A DNA stretch of 5,584 nucleotides, taken from NCBI GenBank assembly GCA_002398875.1, contig DHCC01000008.1:2417-8000 (forward strand), in the 5' to 3' direction. Below the pieces are notes generated by a model. The model did not search any database and was not told the origin of the DNA. It saw only the letters and a list, made by a program, of their open reading frames with translations. This document shows, in pieces, positions 1 through 5,584 of this stretch (positions within the stretch are counted from its first letter, which is position 1; the number at the start of each line of letters is the position of its first letter). The DNA comes from Bacteroidales bacterium UBA4912. Its GTDB lineage: Bacteria > Bacteroidota > Bacteroidia > Bacteroidales > Dysgonomonadaceae. The position numbers and the translations under genes are program-made.

Positions 1-1
1 T

Positions 2-964
2 GCTGAGTTTTATCATGAAAATCGGACTAATATTGTACAACTTCGTCCTGACATCCCTTCTACAATGGGTTTAGCAGCAGGTATTAGAACAAATTATGGC
101 GAAGCTGTTGGTAAAGGTGTTGATTTGACATTAGATTACAGTAAAGCTTTTGCCAATTCAATTTGGTACATTCTGAGGGGAAATTTTACTTATGGGAAGG
201 CAAAAATTACAAAATACGATGAGTTGGACTATTCGGGTATTGCACCATGGAGATCTGTAGTGGGGCAAAAAGTCGGACAAACTCGTGGATATGTAGCAGA
301 GCGTCTGTTTATTGATGACAATGAAGTAAAAAACTCACCATTACAGCAAGTTAGCAGTGGAAGCGGTCTTTATCAAGCTGGAGATATCAAGTATCGTGAT
401 ATAAATGGTGATGGAGTTATTAATGAGTTTGATATTGTACCAATGGGTTATCCTATAAATCCTGAAATACAATATGGTTTTGGAGGTTCATTTGGTTATA
501 AGTCATTTGATATATCAGCCTTCTTCCAAGGACAGGCTCGTTACTCTTTCTTCCTTAATGCCAGTGCAATGGCACCATTTGTGGAGGTTTTTACAGGGGG
601 TAAAAAAGGAAACAGAGCAATGCTGAACTTCATTGCAGAAAGTGTATGGACTGAGACCAATAGAGATCTCTATGCAAAATGGCCTCGTTTGTCACCTGAT
701 ACAGGATCAACTGCCTATGGAAACAATAACAATTTTGTAAATAGTAACTATTGGATGCGGACTGCAAGATTCTTGCGTTTGAAGTCTGTGGAGGTGGGCT
801 ATACGGCTCCTACATTAAAAGGAGTTACCCCCAGATTCTATGCTAGTGGAACCAACTTGTTTACAATCTCTGATTTCAAGTTATGGGATCCTGAAATGGG
901 GGGGAACGGGTTGTCTTATCCTCTGCAAAGGGTTTTTAACTTGGGAGTTCAACTAAATTTTTAA
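2..964 (+). CDS. SusC/RagA-family TonB-dependent outer-membrane receptor, C-terminal part (5' end outside window)
   Basis: The reading frame is open from the first bases of the window to TAA at 962-964, giving 320 residues of a protein that is usually about 1000 residues long. The signal peptide, TonB box, plug and first barrel strands are therefore missing. The ATG at 65 is internal: the 21 codons before it already read as family sequence. Visible SusC hallmarks include the GDIKYRDINGDG segment with an EF-hand-like loop (398-433), YGFGGSFGYKSFDISAFFQG in the barrel, NYWMRTARFLRLKSVEVGY, GTNLFT, and a last strand ending GVQLNF. The terminal phenylalanine suits outer-membrane barrel assembly by BAM. 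Family role: energy-dependent import of oligosaccharides across the outer membrane, paired with a SusD lipoprotein. The SusD-like gene begins 8 nt downstream, which supports the call. The family is very secure; the substrate is unknown. A RagA-like peptide importer cannot be excluded from this fragment alone. Confidence 0.96.
   Translation, partial: AEFYHENRTNIVQLRPDIPSTMGLAAGIRTNYGEAVGKGVDLTLDYSKAFANSIWYILRGNFTYGKAKITKYDELDYSGIAPWRSVVGQKVGQTRGYVAERLFIDDNEVKNSPLQQVSSGSGLYQAGDIKYRDINGDGVINEFDIVPMGYPINPEIQYGFGGSFGYKSFDISAFFQGQARYSFFLNASAMAPFVEVFTGGKKGNRAMLNFIAESVWTETNRDLYAKWPRLSPDTGSTAYGNNNNFVNSNYWMRTARFLRLKSVEVGYTAPTLKGVTPRFYASGTNLFTISDFKLWDPEMGGNGLSYPLQRVFNLGVQLNF
398..433 (+). other. EF-hand/dockerin-like calcium-binding loop in the SusC-like protein
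   Basis: The 12 residues DINGDGVINEFD place acidic or amide side chains at loop positions 1, 3, 5, 9 and 12, with Gly at 6, as in calcium-binding EF-hand loops. An Asp at position 12 resembles dockerin loops more than classical EF-hands. A similar loop is common in SusC-family barrels, so this is a family trait and supports the gene call. Calcium binding itself is inferred. Confidence 0.6.
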
Positions 965-972
965 CAGTAACA

Positions 973-1038
973 ATGAATATAATGAAAATATTACACTACT
1001 TTCTCACTTTTGTATTTCTATTCACAATCTGTGGGTGC
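973..1038 (+). other. Lipoprotein signal peptide and lipidated Cys of the SusD-like protein
   Basis: The first 22 codons encode a short Lys-containing N-terminus, a hydrophobic stretch and the lipobox I-C-G-C. Signal peptidase II would cleave before Cys22. The mature start C-N-D-F-L-D has acidic residues at +3 and +6, broadly suited to surface display in Bacteroidota, though it is not the strongly acidic export signal described in some lipoproteins. Confidence 0.85.
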
Positions 1039-2997
1039 AACGATTTTCTTGACATTTTACCAGATGATAAACCAGAATTGAAAGATGCTTTTAAAGACCA
1101 GTATAATGCTGAAAAATATCTATTTACATGTTATCGATTCCTCCCAACTTTTGCTGATCCCTTAACCACATTGGGGCTTACTGGAGGAGGAGATATAATG
1201 TATTCAGATTTAGACAAATCGCAATCTATGCCTGCTGGACCTCCCGCACCAATGATTTCTTTTTTTAAGGGTAATATCGTTTCTAATCCCTATATGAACT
1301 TTTGGGACGGTTCAAATGGGGCACCTCGCAATTTGTGGCAAGGTATCAGACATTGTAATGTTTTTTTGGAGAATATTAGAATAGAAGATGGAGGGCCAAT
1401 AGATTTGGATGAAATGCTTAGAGAGCAATGGATTGCTGAGGTGAAATCAATAAAAGCATACCTGCACTTTTATCTTTTACGATTGTACGGACCAATTCCA
1501 ATAGTAGACAAAGTAATCCCTATTTCTGCTAAAGGAGATGAGGTCAATCTCTATCGTGAACCTGTTGATAAAGTGGTGGATTTTATCGCTAAGACTTTAG
1601 ATGATGCTTTAGAAAATCTCCCATCTTTAAATCAATTAGATGTAGCCAGCGAGTATGGAAGAATTACTAAAACCATCTCACTATGCATTAAAGCAAAAGC
1701 TTTAGTGTTAGCAGCCAGTCCAATTTTTAACAACAATAACTATTATTCGGGTTTTAAAGACAAAAGAGGAGTTGAGTTGTTCCCTGCAGGAGATAGTAAA
1801 GCACGCTGGGAAAGGGCATTGGAGGCTTGCGACGTTGCTAGCCGAGCTGCGGAAGAAGATGGGGCATTAATACATATATCAACCGATGGTGGAGGTAATG
1901 CAATTCAAGATGTGAACTCTTCTAATATAAACCCTACTACCAAAGCAATGATTAGCTTAAGGCAGGCTGTAACAGAATCATGGAATCCTGAGATAATTTG
2001 GGCCACTAATGAGAGTGTTTTAAATCTTCAAAAATTCTCAACTATGCTCAGTGATAATGAATGGATAAATGATGCAGGTGCTGGTGCAACTGGAATAGGC
2101 CAACGTCATGGACCTACTATAAATTTTGTTGAGGGTTTTTACTCTTCCAATGGAATACCAATTATTGAAGATGCTGATTGGATAAATAATGGTTGGTATA
2201 AAGATCGTTACAAAACTCAACTATCTGATGCAAAGCATCAAGAATATTTTATTAAAGAGGGACAAGAAACCGCTATCTTGCATTTCAATCGTTCAATTCG
2301 TTTTTATGCATCTGTTGGTTTTCAAGGTGGAATTTGGGAAGGTAGAGAACAGAGATTAGCCGAATCAGCTGTACCAAATTTTTTATCTGGAATGGGTTGT
2401 GGTATAAAAAGGACTGGTGGATATGGAAACTTTTGCCCCTCAGGTTATTTAGCAAAAAAAATGAGCCATTTAAAGACTACTTATACAGAAACAAGAATAA
2501 GTTTAAGAGATGAAAGATATTCTTTTCCAATAATTCGACTAGCTGATATTTACTTGTTGCTGGCTGAATGTTTAAATGAGGTCGGGGGTCCAAATAAAAC
2601 TGACTCAAAAGGGCAAAATGCTTATTTTTATTTAGATCAAATTAGGGACAGATCTGGAATGAGTGGTGTCGTTAATAGTTGGAAAAGGTATGCCATTGAA
2701 GAATATAAAAACAAACCTTCTAGTGTAGATGGATTACGAGACATTATTCGTCAGGAACGCTTAAATGAATTGGCGTTTGAAGGACATTTTTATTATGATA
2801 TAAGAAGGTGGTTAATTGCAGAAGATGTACTTAATTACCCTACATTAGGATGGAATATGAATGCTAATAATAGAAAAGACTTCTTCAATGTAAAAGTATT
2901 AGCGAATCCACGATTTACAATGAGAGATTATTTGATGCCTATCAAAACGAGCACATTGTTGCAAAATCCTAATCTAGTTCAAAATCCAGGTTGGTAA
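973..2997 (+). CDS. SusD/RagB-family nutrient-uptake outer-membrane lipoprotein
   Basis: This complete 674-residue protein starts 8 nt after the SusC-like stop. Residues 1-21 form a lipoprotein signal peptide with a hydrophobic core and lipobox ICGC; Cys22 is the predicted lipidation site and is followed by NDFLDI, typical of SusD proteins. An ATG at codon 4 (982) is an alternative start and would keep the signal peptide. The N-terminal SusD-like half (about 40-250) shows QYNAEKYLFTCYRFLP, LWQGIRHCNVFLENI and EVKSIKAYLHFYLLRLYGPI, the family's TPR-like helical region. The C-terminal RagB/SusD domain (about 380-674) shows FPIIRLADIYLLLAECLNEVG, split as FPIIRLAD and LLLAECLNEVG, then RQERLNELAFEGHFYYDIRRW and the closing NPNLVQNPGW. 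Family role: a surface lid that captures glycan and delivers it to its SusC partner. It is longer than typical members (about 500-600 residues). Ligand-contacting residues cannot be identified by eye. Confidence 0.96.
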   Translation: MNIMKILHYFLTFVFLFTICGCNDFLDILPDDKPELKDAFKDQYNAEKYLFTCYRFLPTFADPLTTLGLTGGGDIMYSDLDKSQSMPAGPPAPMISFFKGNIVSNPYMNFWDGSNGAPRNLWQGIRHCNVFLENIRIEDGGPIDLDEMLREQWIAEVKSIKAYLHFYLLRLYGPIPIVDKVIPISAKGDEVNLYREPVDKVVDFIAKTLDDALENLPSLNQLDVASEYGRITKTISLCIKAKALVLAASPIFNNNNYYSGFKDKRGVELFPAGDSKARWERALEACDVASRAAEEDGALIHISTDGGGNAIQDVNSSNINPTTKAMISLRQAVTESWNPEIIWATNESVLNLQKFSTMLSDNEWINDAGAGATGIGQRHGPTINFVEGFYSSNGIPIIEDADWINNGWYKDRYKTQLSDAKHQEYFIKEGQETAILHFNRSIRFYASVGFQGGIWEGREQRLAESAVPNFLSGMGCGIKRTGGYGNFCPSGYLAKKMSHLKTTYTETRISLRDERYSFPIIRLADIYLLLAECLNEVGGPNKTDSKGQNAYFYLDQIRDRSGMSGVVNSWKRYAIEEYKNKPSSVDGLRDIIRQERLNELAFEGHFYYDIRRWLIAEDVLNYPTLGWNMNANNRKDFFNVKVLANPRFTMRDYLMPIKTSTLLQNPNLVQNPGW

Positions 2998-3034
2998 ATG
3001 TACTTAAAAACTAATCAATTTTAAAATTATAAAA
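2998..3034 (+). promoter_or_regulatory. 37-nt A/T-rich intergenic gap and translation start region of the DUF5000-type lipoprotein
   Basis: The gap is almost entirely A and T and ends TTATAAAA before the ATG at 3035. It has no purine-rich Shine-Dalgarno sequence, as is usual in Bacteroidota, where A-rich unstructured leaders promote initiation. I see no TAnnTTTG-type minus-7 promoter element and no GC-rich hairpin. Transcription most likely reads through from the SusD-like gene. Confidence 0.5.
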
Positions 3035-4390
3035 ATGAAAAGATATATTAGTTATTTCCTTGTTTTATTTACAGGAGCCCTATTGTTTGCTTCATGTAAT
3101 GATTCATACATGGGAGTAGAGCAAGTAAAAACAGGTTCAACTAAACCTGATAAAATCATTGTTAATGATGTTGTTGCAAAACCAGGAGCACTGGAAATAC
3201 ATTTTACACTACCAAAAGGGAATGAAAATATTTCAAAAGTAGAAGCTTCTTATATTAATAAACTAGGAAAGAAAAAGGAATTTAGCGTTTCAAGATACAG
3301 CTCATTTATTTTAGTTGAAGGTTTTACAGGAACTAATGATGTGACAGTAGAAATTGTGTGTGTTGATAACAGTGGAAACGTATCTGATATAACATATGTA
3401 AAAAAGGCTCCTTTAGTCTCCTCTGTAGAGCTTGCTTTTCAGTCAATGATTGTTAACCCTGCTTTTGGAGGAGTTAAAATTGAGTGGCAAAATCCAGCAG
3501 GAAATTTATTAGCAATTCATGTGTTAAATGAAGACAACATTGACAAATATGAAACATCACTTGAAGAGGATCCAAGTAAGATAATATATTCTAGCGAATC
3601 GATTAATACCTATGCTTATGTGCGTCCCTATGATTCAAGACAGCAACAATTTGGTTTTGTTATATCTGACAAATGGGGTAATAGAACGGATACTTTGATT
3701 TTATCCATAACTCCATATAAGGAAGAAAGAGTTGACTACAGGAATATTAAAGCGTTAAGTACTTTTAATTACAGCTTATATGCTGGAAGCAGAGATTATG
3801 ATCAATATGGACTTAATAAAACTACAGATATTCAAAATGATGGAAATTATCATGGTGCTTCATATGGTCCTGAAACAATATTTGATAATAATAGAGGAGG
3901 GCAACAATTTTATATGTATAAATATATAAAAAATTTTGCTGATGGTGATCCAACAACTAATGAGCTTATTCATACTGCATACTCAACCTATAACTTGAAT
4001 GCAGATGTAAGATTAAGTAGAATTAAGCTGTTTCAGCGAACTCATTATACATATCATTATAACAGAAGTAGTCCAAAACGTTTTCGTATTTGGGGAACTG
4101 ATGATTCAAATGTACAATGGTCTTCAAAATTTCCTGATACATGGACATTAATAGGTGAATACGTAGGAAGAGAGCCAGAGGATAGAAATAATCTAACACC
4201 TGAAGAAATTGAATACTTTTTAGAAAACAATGAATTCATGATTGATGAAGATAATGTTAATCTTGATGCTCGCCCGACTACAAGTTTTCGTTATATGCGA
4301 ATAGAATGGTTGGAGACTTATGATCAAAATATCCCATACTATACACTAAATGAGCTTGAAATGTATGGAGATGTAATAAGGAAATATTAA
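3035..4390 (+). CDS. Surface lipoprotein with DUF4959-DUF5126-DUF5000 architecture, probable SusE/F-position glycan-binding protein
   Basis: This complete 451-residue lipoprotein begins MKRYISYFLV and has a good lipobox (FASC), with predicted lipidation at Cys21 followed by NDS. From remembered family patterns, residues about 21-125 match DUF4959 and about 127-228 match DUF5126. Both look like Fn3/Ig-type beta-sandwich modules, and each ends near a D-x-x-G-N-x-S/T turn (DNSGNVS at 111-117, DKWGNRT at 212-218). Residues about 238-447 match DUF5000, a discoidin (F5/8 type C)-like domain; visible motifs are DYDQYGLNKTTDIQNDGN, KRFRIWGTDD, WTLIGEYV, RYMRIEW and the closing TLNELEMYGD. No catalytic motif is apparent. 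Position directly after SusC/SusD implies an outer-membrane, surface-exposed glycan-binding role like SusE/SusF; this is inference. The C-terminal domain is homologous to that of the next gene. Domain boundaries are approximate, and the ligand is unknown. Confidence 0.88.
   Translation: MKRYISYFLVLFTGALLFASCNDSYMGVEQVKTGSTKPDKIIVNDVVAKPGALEIHFTLPKGNENISKVEASYINKLGKKKEFSVSRYSSFILVEGFTGTNDVTVEIVCVDNSGNVSDITYVKKAPLVSSVELAFQSMIVNPAFGGVKIEWQNPAGNLLAIHVLNEDNIDKYETSLEEDPSKIIYSSESINTYAYVRPYDSRQQQFGFVISDKWGNRTDTLILSITPYKEERVDYRNIKALSTFNYSLYAGSRDYDQYGLNKTTDIQNDGNYHGASYGPETIFDNNRGGQQFYMYKYIKNFADGDPTTNELIHTAYSTYNLNADVRLSRIKLFQRTHYTYHYNRSSPKRFRIWGTDDSNVQWSSKFPDTWTLIGEYVGREPEDRNNLTPEEIEYFLENNEFMIDEDNVNLDARPTTSFRYMRIEWLETYDQNIPYYTLNELEMYGDVIRKY
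3743..4390 (+). repeat. DUF5000/discoidin-like domain, copy 1 of a tandem homologous pair
   Basis: This segment encodes about residues 237-451 of the third gene and is homologous to 5136-5584 in the fourth. Shared anchors in order are D/N-Y-D/E-Q-Y-G, IQNDGN, KRFRIWGTDD (4076-4105), KFP-x-x-WTLIGEYV and NNLT. The distance from IQNDGN to KRFRIW is 82 residues here and 76 in the other copy, so small indels separate them. The stretch after WTLIGEYV (residues 381-411) is rich in Asp and Glu, then RYMRIEW and NELEMYG close the domain. The jellyroll discoidin fold commonly binds sugars, but binding is not shown by the sequence. Confidence 0.8.
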
Positions 4391-4424
4391 AACAATCCGT
4401 ATTATTAAACAAAAATATTAAGTT
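4391..4424 (+). promoter_or_regulatory. 34-nt A/T-rich gap and translation start region of the DUF4998-type lipoprotein
   Basis: The gap between the TAA at 4388-4390 and the ATG at 4425 is A/T-rich, with AAACAAAAATATTAAGTT directly before the start. There is no Shine-Dalgarno sequence, no stem-loop with a T-tract and no recognisable promoter. It resembles the preceding gap in length and composition, consistent with continued polycistronic transcription. Confidence 0.5.
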
Positions 4425-5584
4425 ATGAAATACTACATAAAAGGTATAACTGTATTACTTGTACTTTTTTGCATGGCAAATTGCAATAATTCCAATGATT
4501 TACTGAATGAGTACATAAAGGATGGTCCAATTATTTATGCAGCTAAAGTTGATTCAATGGTAATGCAATCGGGATTTCATCGATTAAGAGTAAATGTTTA
4601 CCCAGCAGAAGATGTAAATCGATCACATTGTATTATAAGCTGGAATGTAACAAGTGGAATCAAAGATTCGGTAAGGATGGATTATACTGAAGAAAACTAT
4701 GATATGGAATTAGGGTGTTATTATACTGTTATCGATGTTTCTTCTGATGAGATTCAAGGTAATTTGCTTATAGAATCTCAGAATGTTGACGCGTTTGGAA
4801 ATAGATCGTTAATAAATACTGAAGGCGCTTTTATATACGGACCAGTTTTTCTTTCAACGCTAACAAATTCTTTAGTTACTTTTTCATCCAATTTTGATGA
4901 AATATTTTTTGAAAACAAAATTGGTTCAATTGGTAATTATTTTTGTTATGAACTGGAAAATGGCAGATTTTCTGAAGAAGTTTTTGTTTCCGAGTCAAGT
5001 TATCCATTAGTAAATGCAAAATACGGTGGTATCATACGGGTTAAAACTAAATACCATCTTAATTATGATGATATTGATACTCTATCAGTTATGGAATATT
5101 CAGAAACTACAATTCCCAAAGAAAGATTAATTGATCGTGAGAAAATTTTAGCATTAGATGTTTTTAATTGGATGGCTCAGGGTGCAAATAGGAACTATGA
5201 GCAGTATGGAGTTGACCCAGTCACAGGTATTCAGAATGATGGTAATTCACATAATGCTACAACTATGTCTCCTCAATCTCTTTTTAATGGGAATACTACA
5301 ACTAATGCTTTTTATGGTTATAAGTTTATAAAATCTTCCGGTGAAATTGTGCATTCTTTCTTCTTAACGTTTGATTTGAACCATGATTTAAAGCTTACAA
5401 AATTCAAAATATTTCCTCGGACAGCAAATACTTATCAGTATGGAAATGCAAGTGTCAAGCGTTTCCGAATTTGGGGAACTGATGATGCGAATAATGAAAG
5501 ATATACTAAATTTCCTGGTAAATGGACATTAATTGGTGAATATGTGAGTCCAAATCCTGTTGATCCCAATAATTTAACTGCAGA
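4425..5584 (+). CDS. Lipoprotein with DUF4998-like N-terminus and DUF5000/discoidin-like C-terminus, 3' end outside window
   Basis: The frame is open from ATG at 4425 to the window edge, giving 386 residues plus two bases of the next codon. Residues 1-19 are a hydrophobic signal sequence and Cys20 is the likely lipidation site, but the lipobox M-A-N-C has an unusual Asn at -1. Residues about 26-150 resemble DUF4998: YIKDGPIIYAAKVDS, then SGFHRLRV, ISWN, KDSV, DAFGNRS and AFIYGPVFLSTL follow that family's order. Residues about 240 onward match the C-terminal domain of the preceding gene, sharing YEQYG, GIQNDGN, KRFRIWGTDD and WTLIGEYV, and NNLT near the cut end. By that comparison about 60 to 65 residues should remain beyond the window, for a total near 450. 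It is probably a second surface glycan-binding lipoprotein of the same operon. The family match is from memory, and the substrate is unknown. Confidence 0.85.
   Translation, partial: MKYYIKGITVLLVLFCMANCNNSNDLLNEYIKDGPIIYAAKVDSMVMQSGFHRLRVNVYPAEDVNRSHCIISWNVTSGIKDSVRMDYTEENYDMELGCYYTVIDVSSDEIQGNLLIESQNVDAFGNRSLINTEGAFIYGPVFLSTLTNSLVTFSSNFDEIFFENKIGSIGNYFCYELENGRFSEEVFVSESSYPLVNAKYGGIIRVKTKYHLNYDDIDTLSVMEYSETTIPKERLIDREKILALDVFNWMAQGANRNYEQYGVDPVTGIQNDGNSHNATTMSPQSLFNGNTTTNAFYGYKFIKSSGEIVHSFFLTFDLNHDLKLTKFKIFPRTANTYQYGNASVKRFRIWGTDDANNERYTKFPGKWTLIGEYVSPNPVDPNNLTA
5136..5584 (+). repeat. DUF5000/discoidin-like domain, copy 2 of the tandem homologous pair (cut by window end)
   Basis: This segment encodes residues 238-386 of the fourth gene. 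It repeats the anchors of the copy at 3743-4390, with KRFRIWGTDD at 5457-5486 and WTLIGEYV at 5523-5546. Between the anchors the sequences differ considerably, so this is an old or fast-diverging duplication or a shared domain family, not a recent copy. The terminal RYxRIEW and NELEMYG elements of copy 1 would fall after the window end. Confidence 0.8.

Noticed and set aside
65..964. ATG at 65 as the true start of a 299-residue protein
   Set aside because: The frame is open upstream to the window edge and the preceding codons read as SusC-type sequence. There is no signal peptide at this Met, so it is an internal residue of a truncated gene.
2038..2220. 60-codon minus-strand open frame inside the SusD-like gene
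   Set aside because: It lies wholly within a securely identified gene, has no start-region signal or family resemblance, and its composition is that expected of an antisense shadow.
2998..3024. Eight-codon mini-frame starting directly after the SusD-like stop (TAA immediately followed by ATG)
   Set aside because: It is only eight codons in an A/T-rich gap, with no sign of a leader-peptide function. Coincidence is the simpler explanation.
3017..3028. 12-bp perfect palindrome AATTTTAAAATT before the third gene
   Set aside because: It is made only of A and T, so it forms a very weak hairpin and is likely by chance in this composition. It has no T-tract typical of a terminator and no known operator match.
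4057..4239. 60-codon minus-strand open frame inside the DUF5000-type lipoprotein gene
   Set aside because: It overlaps the most conserved part of the C-terminal domain on the other strand, and no independent coding signal is visible.
1..5584. tRNA, rRNA, CRISPR array, insertion sequence, toxin-antitoxin or defence genes
   Set aside because: Coding sequence fills nearly the whole window and the gaps are at most 37 nt. No repeat-spacer pattern, transposase motif, terminal inverted repeat or structured RNA was seen on either strand.

Overview
The window is an AT-rich, tightly packed stretch of a Bacteroidota genome, probably Bacteroidales-like. It carries the core of a polysaccharide utilization locus (PUL), the Sus-type glycan uptake system. 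Four genes lie on the + strand with gaps of only 8, 37 and 34 nt. No terminator-like hairpin or clear internal promoter separates them, so they are most simply read as part of one operon. The assignment rests on a SusC-type TonB-dependent receptor next to a SusD-type lipoprotein, a pairing characteristic of this phylum, and on A/T-rich start regions without Shine-Dalgarno sequences.

Layout: (1) 2-964, the C-terminal 320 residues of a SusC-like outer-membrane transporter whose start lies before the window. (2) 973-2997, a complete 674-residue SusD/RagB-family lipoprotein. (3) 3035-4390, a complete 451-residue lipoprotein with the apparent architecture DUF4959-DUF5126-DUF5000, i.e. two small beta-sandwich modules followed by a discoidin-like C-terminal domain. 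(4) 4425 to the window end, the first 386 residues of a further lipoprotein with a DUF4998-like N-terminal part and a C-terminal domain clearly homologous to that of gene 3. It has no stop codon inside the window.

Expected teamwork: the SusD-like protein caps the SusC-like barrel and helps capture a glycan. The two following lipoproteins occupy the position of SusE/SusF-type surface glycan-binding proteins and probably bind the same substrate. Energy would come from TonB/ExbBD through the SusC plug, which lies outside the window. No glycoside hydrolase, polysaccharide lyase, sulfatase or regulator is visible, so the substrate cannot be read from this piece. I found no RNA gene, mobile element, CRISPR array or defence system. 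The most interesting signal is the modular relationship between genes 3 and 4: different N-terminal parts on a shared C-terminal domain, in tandem. I do not see a convincing undescribed system beyond a PUL of unknown specificity.
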